Source: Podaxis mareebaensis
Lineage: Eukaryota > Basidiomycota > Agaricomycetes > Agaricales > Agaricaceae
Reading direction: 5' to 3'
Length of the DNA stretch: 64,000 nucleotides
Assembly (NCBI GenBank): GCA_018524725.1
Contig: JAEUWP010000120.1
Coordinates: 158,121-222,120, forward strand
Of this stretch, positions 34,318 through 46,177 are shown piece after piece. Position numbers and translations under genes: made by a program. Below the pieces are notes generated by a model that worked only from the letters and a program-made list of their open reading frames with translations, was not told where the DNA came from and made no database searches. The stretch's first letter is position 1; each line of letters begins with the position of its first letter.

Positions 34318-37300
34318 GTTATCAGAGTTTGTTCTTTCTTTTATATTCATTAAGGACTTGCTGTGCATTAGTGAATGTGGACTGCAGTTCCCAAGTATTT
34401 TTGGAATGGGCATATCCTGTCCACTTGACTAGGTATTCCATGTAGTTGCAGAGTCATTGGTGATTTAGGATTGTTTTAATTTTGTAGTGTTTTTTATTAT
34501 TGTATAGTTCTAGTGGTAGTCTCAGGTAGTGTTTGCCATATAGATTATTTTTGGTGACAGGGGTGAGGAGTGTAGAATAGAAGACAGGGTGAATTCACCA
34601 TGTTTTGGGTAATTTTAGCTTGAAGTTAACTGTGGATATCTTCTTGATGATTTTGAATGGTCTTTTACATTTTGCTGCAAGTTTCCTTGATTTGACTTGT
34701 AATGGAAGATTGTGGGTATCTAGCCAAACTTGGTCTCCTACAGAGAAGGTGGGCAGTCAGTAGTTGGCTGTGTGTCTTGCCATAATCTGGCAGGTGTAGC
34801 TGTGGGCTTGAATAGCATGATGGTGTACTTCTATTAGTTGATCCATGCAGTTTTCAGTAGAGGGGTTACTTGATGGTTCCACATTAGTAGGGAATGATTT
34901 GGGTGTGTATCCATATAGGAGTTGGAATGGGGTTTCAGTTCATCCTGCATGTAGTTGATTATTGTGACAGAACTTATAGATTAGAAGGTATTTGCTCCAT
35001 TTGTTTGGATCAGTTGAAGTAGTAATAGCAAGGTAAGTCTCAATTTCTTGGTTAAAATGTTCTGTTGAGCTATTAGTCTATGGGTGATAGGCTATAGAAT
35101 AGGTAGGCTCAATGTTAAGGAGTTTGTACAGTTCTCACATTGCTTTTGCTGTGAATCAGGGGTTGCAATCTGAGATGACCTTATCTGGAAGGCCATATCG
35201 TGAAAATAGGTGGTTGACCAAAATAGATGCAATGATTTGGCTATTGGTGGTTTTCATAGTAGGGGCTAAAATTATCCCCTTCATTAGGCCATAGTCCACT
35301 ATAGCCAAAATTGAGTCATATCTATGGGAAAGAGGTAGATCTGTGATGAGATCCATGGAGATTTGTGAGAATGGTCTTGTGGAGGCAGGTACCAGAATTG
35401 GTTGGTATAGTAGCTTGTCTGGTCATCTGATGGTTTTGTGGCATTGGCAGGTTGGACAGCCTTTTATGTATTCTTTCACATAGTCCTTCATGGCAGGCTA
35501 GTAGACATATTCAGCAAGTTTCTATGTTGTTTCAGTTATTCCTGGGTGTCCTGTAGTTTGATGATCATGTACTCATTGGAGTATTCTTCAATGAAGTATT
35601 GAGTTATTTGGAATAAGGATTCTATTGTTATGTGTGGGTAGGTCTTGATCTGGTGTATCATCATCATTAGGATCAATCATTTCTCAATATCTTCTAATGA
35701 GTTATTTGTCATCTTCTGTAATGATGGCAATCATTGATTGATCAAATATGGTGACATTTTGGTTCCCAGGTTTGTCCAATGTATAGTCAGGTCATTGAGA
35801 TAATACATTAGTGGGGCCATTCTTGCAGCCAGGGATGTGTTTGACTTTGAGGTTGGGCTGGAATCATTGCATGTATTGTACCCAGTGAACTTGTTGCTGG
35901 TTGAGGGCTTGGGGTTCTTTGTATCATGAAAGATTTTCATGGTCACTCCAAATGATGATCTTGTGTGGTGATCCTTCTAGGTGGTGGTGCCAAGTGTGTA
36001 GGGCATGTATAATTGCTAACTACTCAAGTTCTAAACAATGATAATTGCATTCGGTTGGTGTGAAGGCTTTAGAGTGGAAGGCTACCAGTCATCATATGCC
36101 ATTATCATCCTTTTGATAGAGTATTGCTCCTGAGGCATATTGAAATGTGTCAGTTTTGATTTTGAAAGGCTTTGTTGGGTCAGGTATGATAAGGATAGGT
36201 CATTCCTCAAACTTCTTTTTGAGTTCATTGAATGCTTCTTGATGTTCTTGTTTCCATTTGAATTTGACATTCTTTGACATTAAGGCATTGAGTGGAGCTG
36301 CATGTTTGGTGTAGTTGCAATTAAATCTTTGATAGAAGTTGCAGAATCCAATGAATTTTTGGACATCTTAAGTAGTTTTTGGCATGGGCCAGTTCTTGAT
36401 TCCTTCTAATTTTGCTGTATCCATTTCAATAGAGGTGGGAGTAACAACTGCTCCTAAGTATTTAATGTGTTGCTTCTCAAATTCACATTTTTCAGGTTTG
36501 AGGTATAAGTCATGTTTTCATAATATCTCAAGTACTTTATGAGTGATGTGTTTGAGTTCTTCATAAGTCTTGGCATGAATAAGTATGTTGTCTATATAGA
36601 CTAGGACTTGTCCTTTCTGAATGAGGTAGGCAAAAATGTGGTCCATCATGGATTGGAAAGTAGTGGGGCTGTTGCATATGCCAAAGAACATAGTGATTGG
36701 TTCAAATAAACCTCTTGGAGTTTTGAAGGCTCCTTTCCATTGGTCCCCATCATGAATACAAATGTTGTTGTATCCTACTCAGACATCAAATTTTGTGAAC
36801 TATTTTGATCCTTTGAGTTTGTCAAGTAGTGAAGATATCAGCAGAATTGGGTAGGTATTCTTGATTGTATATGTATTGAGATATCAGTAATCTTGACAAG
36901 GTCAGAGTTTTCCATCTTTCTTTTCTACAAAGAAGAAGGGTAACACCATTGGTGATTTGGAAGGTCAGATGTATCCTTTTGCAAGATTTTCATTGATGAA
37001 TTTGTCTAGTTCTTGCATTTCATTTAGGGCAAGTTGGTAAGATTTGAATAATTTAGGTTCAAATGAGTCCTTGAGTTTGATTTTGTGATCCCAGGGTCAG
37101 CTGGGTCAGAATTGTGATGCTTTCTTTTCAGAGAATATGTTAAGATAATCATGGAACTCTTTTGGCACTACTTTTCATGGGTTGGCTTCTTTCTTTTGAT
37201 CTCCATATTGTTGGGCAATGGCTTGTAATGCATTTGCTTTAAAGTTGATTTTGAGGTACAATTCTGGTTCCAATATAATGTGGTTGAGTTCCTTAGATGA

Positions 37301-37860
37301 TTCTTCTTCCATTGTTTGCAGCAACTCAGTGAGTATTTCTTCATCATATGGGTCCTGGTTGATTCTCTAGGTTAAGGTCTTCTTTTTCCAGTCAATATCA
37401 GGGTTATGTTGCATGAGCCAAGGTGCTCCAAGGATAATTTTGGGTTTGCCAAGTTGCATAACTTGAGTTTGTACTGGAGTAATTCTTTTGTCAATTTTGA
37501 TGTTAAGTGTGTACTCTTCAGTAGTGGTTCCTTGTTTGTTGATTGATCCATCAGTGTTTTAAATCTTGATTGGTTTGGGTAGGGGTCTAGTGGGAATACT
37601 CCATTCAGTAACAAGTCTGGAATCAATGAAGTTTCCTCCTGCTCCTGAGTCTAATAGAGTGAGGGTTTCAACTGTCTTGTGTTGAGGAAGATAGACTTGG
37701 GCTGGTAGGTAGAGAACCTTGTTTTGTGGTACTGCTTCAATTTGATTGAGTTGTTGATTCATTGGTTTTCTATATCTGTCAGGATTACATGGTTGAGGAT
37801 ATCCATCAAAAGAATAAACAGAATTTTCTTCAGTTTTATCATTGCACATGATTTGATCTA
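34318..37860 (-). pseudogene. A1 pol: protease, RT, RNase H, integrase, chromodomain (decayed)
   Basis: The protease motif TLTLLDSGAGGNFID is at about 37615-37665. RT spans about 37060-36330; its YxDD box near 36600 reads VYIDNILI, so the second Asp is changed. RNase H spans about 36120-35800. Integrase spans about 35600-34600, with the zinc-finger part KGCPTCQCH near 35440-35460 and the core string MDLITDLPLSHRYDSILAIV (35356), DYGLMKGIILAPTMK and NHLFSRYGLPDKVISD. The chromodomain is at about 34480-34325 (YLVKWTGYAHSKNTWELQ), with a TGA at 34454-34459 where CGACGA is inferred. Many stops and frameshifts are present. Confidence 0.85.
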
Positions 37861-37868
37861 GATGGGAT

Positions 37869-39663
37869 CTAGATGCAATGCTGGCTAGTCCCTTCAGGTG
37901 AAATCCTTTCCTTTCCCTTGGGGCTCTTTGTCATTGTCAGATTCTTCTTCAACATTGTTGAAATGGTATTGTCTTGATTTGCTTCAGAATTTCTTCCCTT
38001 GCTAGTTCTGGGAGTGTGAGGCTTAGTTCTTTGATCTTCATTTGTTGAGTGGGCAGGATTGGGTATAGTGTTTTCCTGTCTTGCAGATGAAACATAATCC
38101 TTTGCTTTGGAGTTCTCATAGTTCTTGTGGGAGGAGGTTATTAAGTTCAGCTTTGATTCTTGCTTTGATGATTTGATTAACTTGTTCACTTGAGTAGTAG
38201 TCATTGTTGGATGATACTTCTGAAGAGTTTTCATCTATTGAGAATTCAGATTCTCTATCTGTTCTGTCAATATTATTGAGCTCATTCATGAGGATGTTGT
38301 CAATGTCCATGGGACCATATCCTGGGGGTTATGAGATGCTTGAGCTGGTGTATATGCTCTGAAGTTATAGCTTTTGCTTGAGATATGGCATTTCAAATGC
38401 TTCTTGGAGAGGGGTACAAGTGTAATTGGTGCAAATGTCTCAGGTGATCAGTAAACAATTGAAAGTGCACCAGTCCTCCTGTACAGCATGTGGCTGTATA
38501 GACAGCTTCAGGGTTGTTTTCTACTGGGGCCTGATTAATAATGCCTTTGTAGTAATATGGGTCCAGTCCTTTAAGGAATAGCACAACTTTGGTCTCATTA
38601 TGACTAACTCCTGCTTGGGTGCAGAGATTCTTGAACTGATTGATATATTCCTCAATGGGTTATCCATTCTGCTTGAGGTGTGTGAGGTAGTCAATACTGA
38701 CAATGGTGGTAGAGGCTTGTTTAAATGAGTTGTCCAGTTTAGTGAAGAACTGAGTGAGGGTCTGGCTTGTACTGAATGTGTTTTCAGTAGTATGAGAGGT
38801 GATATAGGCCTCTTTCCAGGTGACTGCCAGTCCTCACATATTGAGGAGGGCAAACATGATCTTTGATGCATTGGAGGAGAGATTGGTCAGTTGGCATGCA
38901 TAGTAAATTTGTAGGTTGTGCTTCCATCATTGGTAGTCAGAGGGGTCTCCATAGAATGGTTCAAGTTTCTCAACCTTTGGGTCTCATTGGGTCAACATGG
39001 TGGAATGTACTAGCTGAGGTGATTGGGGTCTGGAGGTTGTATTAGGATACAGGGTAGTTGGATTGTAGGAGTCTGGTCTATGCTATTGGATGAGGTTGTT
39101 GAGGGTTGTTTCTTAATTAGTGGATGAAGTGGTTCAGATATATTCCTGCTGTTCAGGGGTGAATGTGTCATACCAGGCTTGTTGAGCTGGGGTGAGGATG
39201 AGTGGCTGGAGGGTGTGCTGCTTTGAGGATTCTGGTTGCTGACTTCCTAAATGGTATGAGTGTTCTGACTTAGTGTTGATGTGCTTGGTATCTCCTCTGT
39301 ATTGAAGGAGGAGGTTTGGCTAGGTAGATTGTTCCAGTGTTGTAGCTACTTGGCTAATTTGCTCAGAGCACTCTCCAAGAGAAGCTTGTCTGATAAGTCC
39401 TGCTGTGGTGCTGGTGGAAGGTTTGATGGATGGAGGAGTGTCATGAAAGGATTCAGCATGTTGAATGGGTAGGGGTGGTGAATACAGGGTTTGCTCCAGT
39501 GAGTGGGTATGAATGCACAATGAGGGGTCAGACAGGGAGGTTGGCTGGTGTGAAAATTGTTTGGACTTTCTGGGTTATTGGGGGAAAGGTTGGTTGAGAG
39601 TCAGCTCTTGCTGAGCTCATTGTTTTCCTTTTCCTGAGAATAGGGTGATGTTTGGGTATCCAT
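37869..39663 (-). pseudogene. A1 gag with zinc knuckle (decayed)
   Basis: A probable start at ATG 39663 is followed by a Pro/Gln/Ser-rich N-terminus. The capsid-like region at about 38870-38390 has LMFLKGLDPYYYKGIIN and SSLNWTTHLNKPLPPLS. A C-terminal part with MDIDNILMNELNNIDRTD and a CFICKT-type zinc knuckle (about 38080-38110) matches A2. Stops and shifts break the frame. Confidence 0.75.
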
Positions 39664-40325
39664 TTTGGTGTAGTTATTGGGGTAGTGCTGTCAAGCTGGA
39701 TGAAATCCTATCTTGATTTCAAGTATCTCCAGGATTTCTTCAGTATGGCTTTAATCTTCTTTAAATCCAGTTGTGCTTCTGGATGGTGGACTATTTCTGT
39801 AGTATACAAGATCCACTAGTTGCACTAGGGGTCTATCTTTCCTTTCCAGTTACCCTTTAATTAGATACTCCTTCTTTCTATATGGCTTAGAGTTATTCTA
39901 TGGCACAGCTATTGTCTCCCACAGCTGGTTCATGCTTGTATGGGTAGTTTGCCTTTTACTTGTTATCTGAGATAATAGCCAGTTATCTAGGCATTTGAAG
40001 TTAGCTCTTCCCTTTGTTATCAGTCTGGAGTAGGGTCACAGTTGTTTTCTGGGTTCACCAAGGTTCCTACAATCTGTCAAAATCACTTTTGATGGAGTAG
40101 TTTCCTCTCCCCAATCTACAGGCCTTTAAGAATTGGTTGCTATCCAATTCACCATGTTCAGGTGTATCTCCTGTCATAGATTTGCAGTCTACTTGCAAAT
40201 CCAGTCTAGCCCAGGGTAGTTCTAGTCCATGATGGGATTAGGGCCTATTATACCCTAGAGATATTATGCATTGTCTAGTCACTTACAATGGACATGAGGG
40301 TCACTGAGGGAAGCTTCCAATATAA
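39664..40325 (-). other. A1 untranslated leader with a possible primer-binding site
   Basis: This 662-bp stretch lies between the 5' LTR and gag and has no ORF. On the element strand TGGAAGCTTCCC begins six bases after the LTR and has the TGG start usual for tRNA primer sites, but the A2 leader lacks it, so the primer is unresolved. The block TAGACTGCAAATCTA is shared with the A2 leader. Confidence 0.45.
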
Positions 40326-41692
40326 TGTTAGGATGGTCTTTATCACTAGTCACCTAAGCTAGGGGGTGGCTATCTCAGTAGATGGTTCACAAGTGCTAGA
40401 ATTTACTGAGAAGGATAATGGTAAGAAGGTGGTGAGGCAAGTGTCCAGTTAAGCACACTTAGAGGTTGTACTTCTATCAGTCAAGAATGTGACCAATAGA
40501 GAGTTTACTACCATACTGATCATCAACTAACATCAATCACAAGAGTATGAAAAATATGGATGTGATTTGAGAATATTAAAAGCTTGTGCTTCCAGTACAT
40601 GGGCAGCTATTTAAGCTCTACACCTGAGGTCCTAATCAGGAGGCTATGATGATATAGTGCTAAGTCCAATAGTCAATCAGAAACACATAACTATGGAGCA
40701 GAGATGAGATGAAAATAGAAACAGACTAAAGACTAGAAATATACTGAGTCCAAGAATAGTTCAAGACAAGTTATAGGAAAGTAGCAAGAGGAGATAGAAA
40801 TAGAGAATAGTACTAGAGATAAGTCCATACATCCTGATCAGTAGACAAGGGTTTATACTACAAGTCTAAGTCCAGATGAAGTTGTCTGTTAAAGGAGTCA
40901 GAAGTAATTGAGGCAGGGGATGAGGCAGAAGAGGGAACTGTGAAGTTCCCAATGAGTAGGGAGTTAGAAGAGTCTGACTCAACCATGGGGCTGCAGTGCA
41001 GTGACTGTGATGACAAGAATGATGAGGAGGCATCTCCAGTGATGTAAGGAGGCAGGTAAGGAGGAGGTGGAGGTGGAGTGATGGCCAGTTCTTTGGGAAG
41101 GGACTTGTCAATGCTGGGGATATTGGAGTTGACACTGAAGAGTGGAGGAAGCTGGGTACACTGCAGAGGAATAGAGGGTAGATCCTTGGAGTTAGGATCA
41201 ATGCAATAGACTTCTACTTCTGAGAAGTAGAAGTCATGGGCAACTTCATATTTGATGATATGAGGGACAACTTCTGGCAGATACATCATGTAGGGATAAA
41301 GGAATATGATTGGCTCTCCAGTGTAAGGAATCATCTTCCAACCATGGGCCCAAGATGAGTTAAAGTCATTGGTGATAGTCTGAATGTATAGGCCATCAGG
41401 GTCAAAGATATGAGTGAAAGGGGCATTTTTCCAGGAAATATGCAGTATTTCAGTCATTATATGATTAGTAGAGTAGGATATAGGGCTAGGAGTTGGCCAG
41501 TCTTTGGAGAAGAGTGAGGTGTGACTGAGAAGGCAACAATTGGCAAAGGCTTCATTTCTATAGTGAGTCAAGTCATTAGCAGATTCATTGGTATTGGTAG
41601 TAGTGTCATGAGATGCATTAGGGAGGCCAAGTTCATGGATGAGGGCATGGTAGATGATGTTGGTGCACAATATCTGAGGTGAGTTCATAACA
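40326..41692 (-). mobile_element. 5' LTR (L5) of A1
   Basis: The LTR runs TGTTAGGATGG ... GAGTTCATAACA, 1367 bp. It carries the conserved palindrome, the TATA-like box and a complete LTR ORF. Confidence 0.92.
40858..41688 (-). CDS. LTR-encoded ORF in L5, intact (unknown function)
   Basis: A 276-residue open frame starts at the ATG in the LTR start TGTTATG. It matches the L1 product throughout: NIIYHALIHELGLPNASHD, HMTEILHISWKNAPFTHIFD-type block, WAHGWKMIPYTGEPIIFLYP, HIIKYEVAHDFYFSEVEVYC, then PPPPPPYLPPYITGD and an Ser-rich tail. It has a TNTNES insertion type shared with L2/L3 rather than L1. The frame stays open although gag and pol of the same element are broken and CpG is nearly gone. 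This could mean selection before decay, or only that few CGA codons were present. Confidence 0.65.
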   Translation of the reverse strand: MNSPQILCTNIIYHALIHELGLPNASHDTTTNTNESANDLTHYRNEAFANCCLLSHTSLFSKDWPTPSPISYSTNHIMTEILHISWKNAPFTHIFDPDGLYIQTITNDFNSSWAHGWKMIPYTGEPIIFLYPYMMYLPEVVPHIIKYEVAHDFYFSEVEVYCIDPNSKDLPSIPLQCTQLPPLFSVNSNIPSIDKSLPKELAITPPPPPPYLPPYITGDASSSFLSSQSLHCSPMVESDSSNSLLIGNFTVPSSASSPASITSDSFNRQLHLDLDL

Positions 41693-42244
41693 ATAAGTCC
41701 AGGTCCAAATAAAGTTGTCCATTAGGAGAGTTAGAGGTGAATAAGTCAAGGGACAAGGCAGAAGAGGGAACAGTGAAGTTCCCAATGAGTGGAGAGTCAA
41801 AAGAGTCTGACTCAACCATAGGGCTATGGCACAGTGACTGTAATGACAACAATAACAAGGAGGTATCTGCAGTGATATAAGGAGGTAGGTAAGAAGGAGG
41901 TGGAGGTGGAGTGATGGTGGATTCTTCTAGAGGTGATTCATCAATACTAGGGACATTGAAGTTGATGCTGAAGAGCAGAGAAAGTTGGATACACCATGGA
42001 AGAATGGAGGAAGGATCCTCAGAGTTAGAATTGATGCAATAGACTTCTACTTCTTGAAACTAGAGTCCATGTGTGACCTCATACTTGATGATATGAAGGA
42101 TGACCTCTGACAGGTACATCATGTAGGGATGAAAGAATATGAGTAGTTCTCTGGCATAAGGAATTATCTTCCAGCCATGGGCTCATGATAAGTTGAAATC
42201 ATTGGCAACAGTTTGAACATAAAGGCCATTAGGGTCAAAGATGT

Positions 42245-43482
42245 TGTTATGGCCAAAACTGTTTTCAACCATGAAAGTAGTAACTAGATTATAATACAAT
42301 CAAGTTTTATGGCTAGAATGACAGACTATGAACCCACACTAGAAGTGGCCTTAGTACCTTGTGAGGATCAATCCAGTAGTATAGTCTAGGCACCTAGATT
42401 GGGAAAACTGTACTAACTAGACACATCTATATGCCATTGATTCAGTATTATTACTGAAGTCAGGATTATATTACTGAAGTCAGGATTATATTACTGAAGT
42501 CAGGATTATATTACTGAAGTCAGGATTATATTACTGAAGACTATTCATCAATCACATCCTCACAAGGATCCTTTCTCATGTGAGTGATACTAGGGATTAT
42601 CTTGTTCAGTAGTATGCTTAGCTGCTACTATGTACCCAAAGACCTAGATCAGCTATGACCTTAACAGATGAAGTCTGAGTCAGAAAAGAGACTACCCAAC
42701 TAAGAGATTGATGCATCACCTCAGTAGATGTGATTCACTGACCTCATGAGACACCAAAACAAGCAACTTATTAGCAGTCAGTAATTTTAATCAGCTTAGT
42801 GAGAAACATGGAGAATGAAGATTCATAATACTATCAAGTCAGGAATGACAAATGGTATTACACATACAGTAGACTTGGTCAGCAAAAGCTGATATAGGAG
42901 TTTTCTTCAGTCAATGCAACTTACTAGCAAGAGCCAGGACAAAGACCCAGTAGTTTCCTCAGTAGTTTCCATAAGTTGAGAATCAGAAGTTAGCCTTAGC
43001 AGGGTTAACTAGGAGTACATCACAGCTGTGTATCACTGGTCAGAGCACTCATTGGTACAAGTTGATATATTTCTAGTAGTAGCAAGGGATCACTCTTGCT
43101 ACCTTCAGTTCTTTGGTACTTGTGTATCATAGTGACACTATGCTCAGAGACTTGTCAATCTAGAACAAACAATCTAGTTTGAACTTGAACTAGGAAATCA
43201 TCAAGACCACCTTGTGACAGTATCTCAGAAGTCCTTGCATCAAGTGAAGACAACACTAAGCACATACACATTCCCTCACTCCTTTACAACTTTTATTCTT
43301 TCTTTAACATTCCTAGTGAGTGTTTCAATCTCACATCACTTTATTATCTCCTTCTTTTCTGAATCAGACTCCCCCATGAACTTGCTAGGGTGTAGCCTTT
43401 GGTAATACTATTTTTATACTTTGTTTCCACATTTCCCCCTATTATTGTTATATTCCATAGTATTCTATTTGCTGCCCCATCA
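42245..43482 (+). mobile_element. Family C solo LTR (C1) inside L2
   Basis: The unit runs TGTTATGGCC ... CTGCCCCATCA, 1238 bp, interrupting the L2 LTR ORF. ATGT lies at both edges (42241-42244, 43483-43486), consistent with a 4-5-bp target duplication of AGATGTGGG. The same ends and interior recur inverted at 54785-61434. TG...CA ends and TSD indicate an LTR; no coding region is attached. I cannot name the superfamily. Confidence 0.7.
42451..42534. repeat. 20-bp tandem repeat, four copies, in C1
   Basis: Four perfect copies of TTACTGAAGTCAGGATTATA are followed by a partial fifth. The C2 copy of this LTR has a single unit (near 61195-61225), so the array expanded in C1. Spacers are absent, so it is not a CRISPR array. 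Confidence 0.95.
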
Positions 43483-43772
43483 ATGTGGGTGAAGGGGGTG
43501 TTCTCCCAAGCAATGCATAGGATCTTAGTCATCATATGATCAGTGGAATAGAATAGAGGGCCAGGTATTGGCCAGTCTTCTGAGAATAAGGATACATAGC
43601 CAGGGAGGCATTAGTTGGCAAAAGCTTCATTGTGGTAATGAGTTGAGTTACTGGCAGAGTTAGTGGTATTAGTGGTGGTGCCTTGAGATGCATTGAGGAG
43701 ACTGAGCTCATGGATGAGGACATGATAAATGACATTGGTGCAGAATGGTTGGGGTGAGTTCATAACAGTGAG

Positions 43773-44805
43773 ACAACTGCTGTAAATTGTTTCTTGTGTC
43801 CATTGATGTCTATTTCCAGTTCTGTATACTCCATTATGATTTGTCCCTTGTTGTATATTCTATCTACATTAAAAACCTTGAATAGTTGCTCCAGTTTCTT
43901 TGTCAGTATCTTATGTTCTTCTACTGCCTTCTTTGTAATGCAGGTATGTGTGCATCCTGAGTCAACTAATGCTATCAGTCTCCACTGTCAATCTCTTGGT
44001 ATCCAAATCTTTGGTTTAACAAAGAGTTCTCACACTCTACTTCTTCTGTGAGGAATAGTGTATAATTGTTGAGAAGAAGCTTTAGTTACAATGGCTCAAG
44101 AGTTTGTGCTCACTCTGAACCTTCAGAAAAATCCTGCTGATCTATTCCCTCTATTTCTCCTGATTCCTCTTCCATACTCCTGATTCATGCTCTCTTGGGT
44201 AACCTACAATTTCTCAAAATATGGCCTTCTTTGCTATAATTGAAGCATCTCCTCCCTCCTGTCTTCTTGCAGTCTTAGGCAAAGTGCCCTACAGTATTGC
44301 ACTTGAAACATTGGAGTGGTGCTCAGTTGCTGGGTGTGACTTGTCTTCCTATCTCCATTAGTTGTCCCATTCCCCCATATGTTATACCTGTGCCAGTGCA
44401 TCTCATTTGGGTTTCAACTGCTTTATATCCCAAGCCAATGTTGAGGATAGCTTCCTTCCATTGCTTGTATGTGTTGAGTATTGCTTCAATTGGGAATCCC
44501 AATATAGTCTTGATGATGTCTGGGCATGCATTTTTCTTGAACAGAAATATGGTGTGTTTGTTGCCTGTCTTAGACCTTGTCTTCAAGATGTTGAATTTGC
44601 TGAGGTAGTCTGCTGTGTGCTTGTTATTCTGTTGGTACATTTTGATCTTCCATTCTGCATCACTTTGTTGTCCCTCATTTCTGAATGTTGCTTCTACTTC
44701 CTTCCTGAAATCATCCCACATAAGTATATCATTGCTGAATTCCATCTTGTCAAGCTTTATACTCATGAATTGCCCTATGGTTCCTCCTCTCATCCATGAG
44801 AGTAC
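43773..44805 (-). pseudogene. Family B gag-protease segment (decayed)
   Basis: The gag part (44805 to about 44320) has DMEFSNDILMWDDFRKEVEA-like text, FRNEGQQSDAEWKIKMYQQN and TADYLSKFNILKTRSKTGNK, typical of Ty3/gypsy gag. A zinc knuckle CFKCNTVGHFA-x-DC is at about 44245-44315. The protease site LIALVDSGCTHT lies at about 43950-43985. It continues into the B pol at 22910 across the L2 insertion. It is truncated at 44805 by LTR L7; the rest should lie beyond the A2-A3 array, outside the window. Confidence 0.82.
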
Positions 44806-46177
44806 TATTAGGTTGGTCCTTATCACTGGTCACCTAAGCTTTGCTAGGGGGTGGCTATCTCATTAGATGGTTTGCAGAGGCACTAGGATCTAGCAAGAAG
44901 GATCACAATAAGAAGGTGGCAAGGCAAGTGTCCAGTTAAGCACACTCAAGAGGTCAAACATCTATCAGTCAAGAGTATGACCAATAGAGCATTTACTACC
45001 ACACTGATCATGAGCTAATGTCAATTGCAGAGTTAAGAGAATAATGCTGGGTTTGAGAATATAGGAAGCTTGCACTTCCAATACATGAGCAGCTATTTAA
45101 GCTTTACTTCTAAGATCCAAATCTGGTAACTATGACAAAGTAAGGCTACAAGTCCAAGAGTCAATAGAAGCATAACTATGGAGTGGAGCAAGATGAGAAT
45201 AGAAACTAAGAATAGAAACAGAGGCAAGAAAGGAAACTAACTAATTAAGGAAACAGTTCAAGTCTGAGTTCAGCTGGAATACAGGGATATGAGGTGAAGA
45301 GTCTGCAGTAACAAGAATAAGAAAAGAGAAGCTATTTACTGGTTTATACTACAGGTCCATAGCAGGGTGAAGATGTCCATTAGAAGAATCAGAAGAGTAT
45401 GAGTCAGGAGACGAGGCAGAACTTGGAATGGTGAAGCTTCCTGCTAGAGGCATTGAGTCAGACTCCTCTGACTCATGAAGGAAGATCAGGCTGTGGTGTG
45501 GAGAGGATGATGATGATGACAAAATGTCTGCAGTGACATATGGTGGTGGGTATGGCAGAGGATTGCTGATGGGTTCTTCAGGGTTTGACTCATTGATACC
45601 TGGAATGTTGGAGTTGATGCTGTGGAGGGGTGGAAGCTGAGTGTGATGGGAAGGGATGGCTAGAGGGTTGTCAGAGTTAGGATTGACATGATAGACTTCT
45701 ACTTCTTGGAAGTAGAATCCATGGGTGACTTCATATTTGATAATGTGCAGGACGACCTTAGGCAGATACATCATGTAGGGATGGAGGAATACTATGGGTT
45801 CTCCAGTGTAAGGTATCATCTTCCAACCATGGGCCCAGGTGGAGTCGAAGTTGTTGTGAATGGTCTGAACATATAATCCATCAGGATTGAAGACATGGGT
45901 GAAGGGAGCATTCTCCCAAGTGATGCATAATATTTCTGTCATCATGCAGTCAGTGGAATAGAAGAGTGGTCCAGGTGTTGGCCAGTCTTCAGAGAACAAT
46001 GATGCATGGCCAGGAAGGCATCAGTTAGTGAATGCTTCATTGCAGTAGTGAGTTGAGTCTTCAGCTGGGATACCAGCATCTTGAGTGGTGGAATGGGAGG
46101 CATTGGAAAGTCCAAGTTCATGGACTAGAGTGTGGTAGATGACATTGCAGTGGGAGGTGCTAGGCATGTTCATAACA
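44806..46177 (-). mobile_element. LTR L7, 3' LTR of chromovirus A2
   Basis: The LTR is 1372 bp and ends TTCATAACA followed by the polypurine tract. Its first bases read TATTAGG rather than TGTTAGG, a G-to-A change of the terminal dinucleotide. Left flank AGTAC (44801-44805) would be the TSD; its partner should lie beyond the window. Confidence 0.85.
45349..46173 (-). pseudogene. LTR-encoded ORF in L7, one stop
   Basis: The frame equals the L1 ORF from VIYHTLVHELGLSNASHS to HHSLIFLHESEESD and ends at the same place. It is interrupted by a single TGA at 46021-46023, where L1 has TGT; this change is a transversion, not CpG decay. PLPYPPPYVTAD keeps the PPxY motifs. Confidence 0.75.

Larger units (their letters stand above)
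23470..41692 (-). mobile_element. Full-length family A chromovirus A1 (TSD ATAAG)
   Basis: Both LTRs are present: the 3' LTR L3 (23470-31772, split by the LINE) and the 5' LTR L5 (40326-41692). ATAAG flanks both ends (23465-23469 and 41693-41697) and continues L2 sequence. The element is about 10.3 kb after removing the LINE and solo LTR L4. Element-strand order is LTR, leader, gag with zinc knuckle, protease, RT, RNase H, integrase, chromodomain, extra 3' ORF, polypurine tract, LTR. Many stops and a mutated RT motif make it non-autonomous. Confidence 0.92.
22911..43767 (-). mobile_element. Solo LTR L2 of family A in family B (TSD GTGAG), split by A1 and C1
   Basis: The LTR starts TGTTAGG at 22911 and ends TTCATAACA at 43767. 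GTGAG flanks both ends (22906-22910, 43768-43772), and family B resumes directly on both sides. LTR pieces are 22911-23469, 41698-42244 and 43483-43767, about 1.39 kb together. A1 (23470-41692) and C1 (42245-43482) are later insertions. Its LTR ORF is broken by both. Confidence 0.9.

Noticed and set aside
40308..40319. tRNA primer-binding site TGGAAGCTTCCC
   Set aside because: Six bases from the LTR and absent from the A2 leader; kept only as a weak possibility, not called.
42451..42534. Possible CRISPR-like array
   Set aside because: Units are directly adjacent with no spacers, in a fungal LTR.
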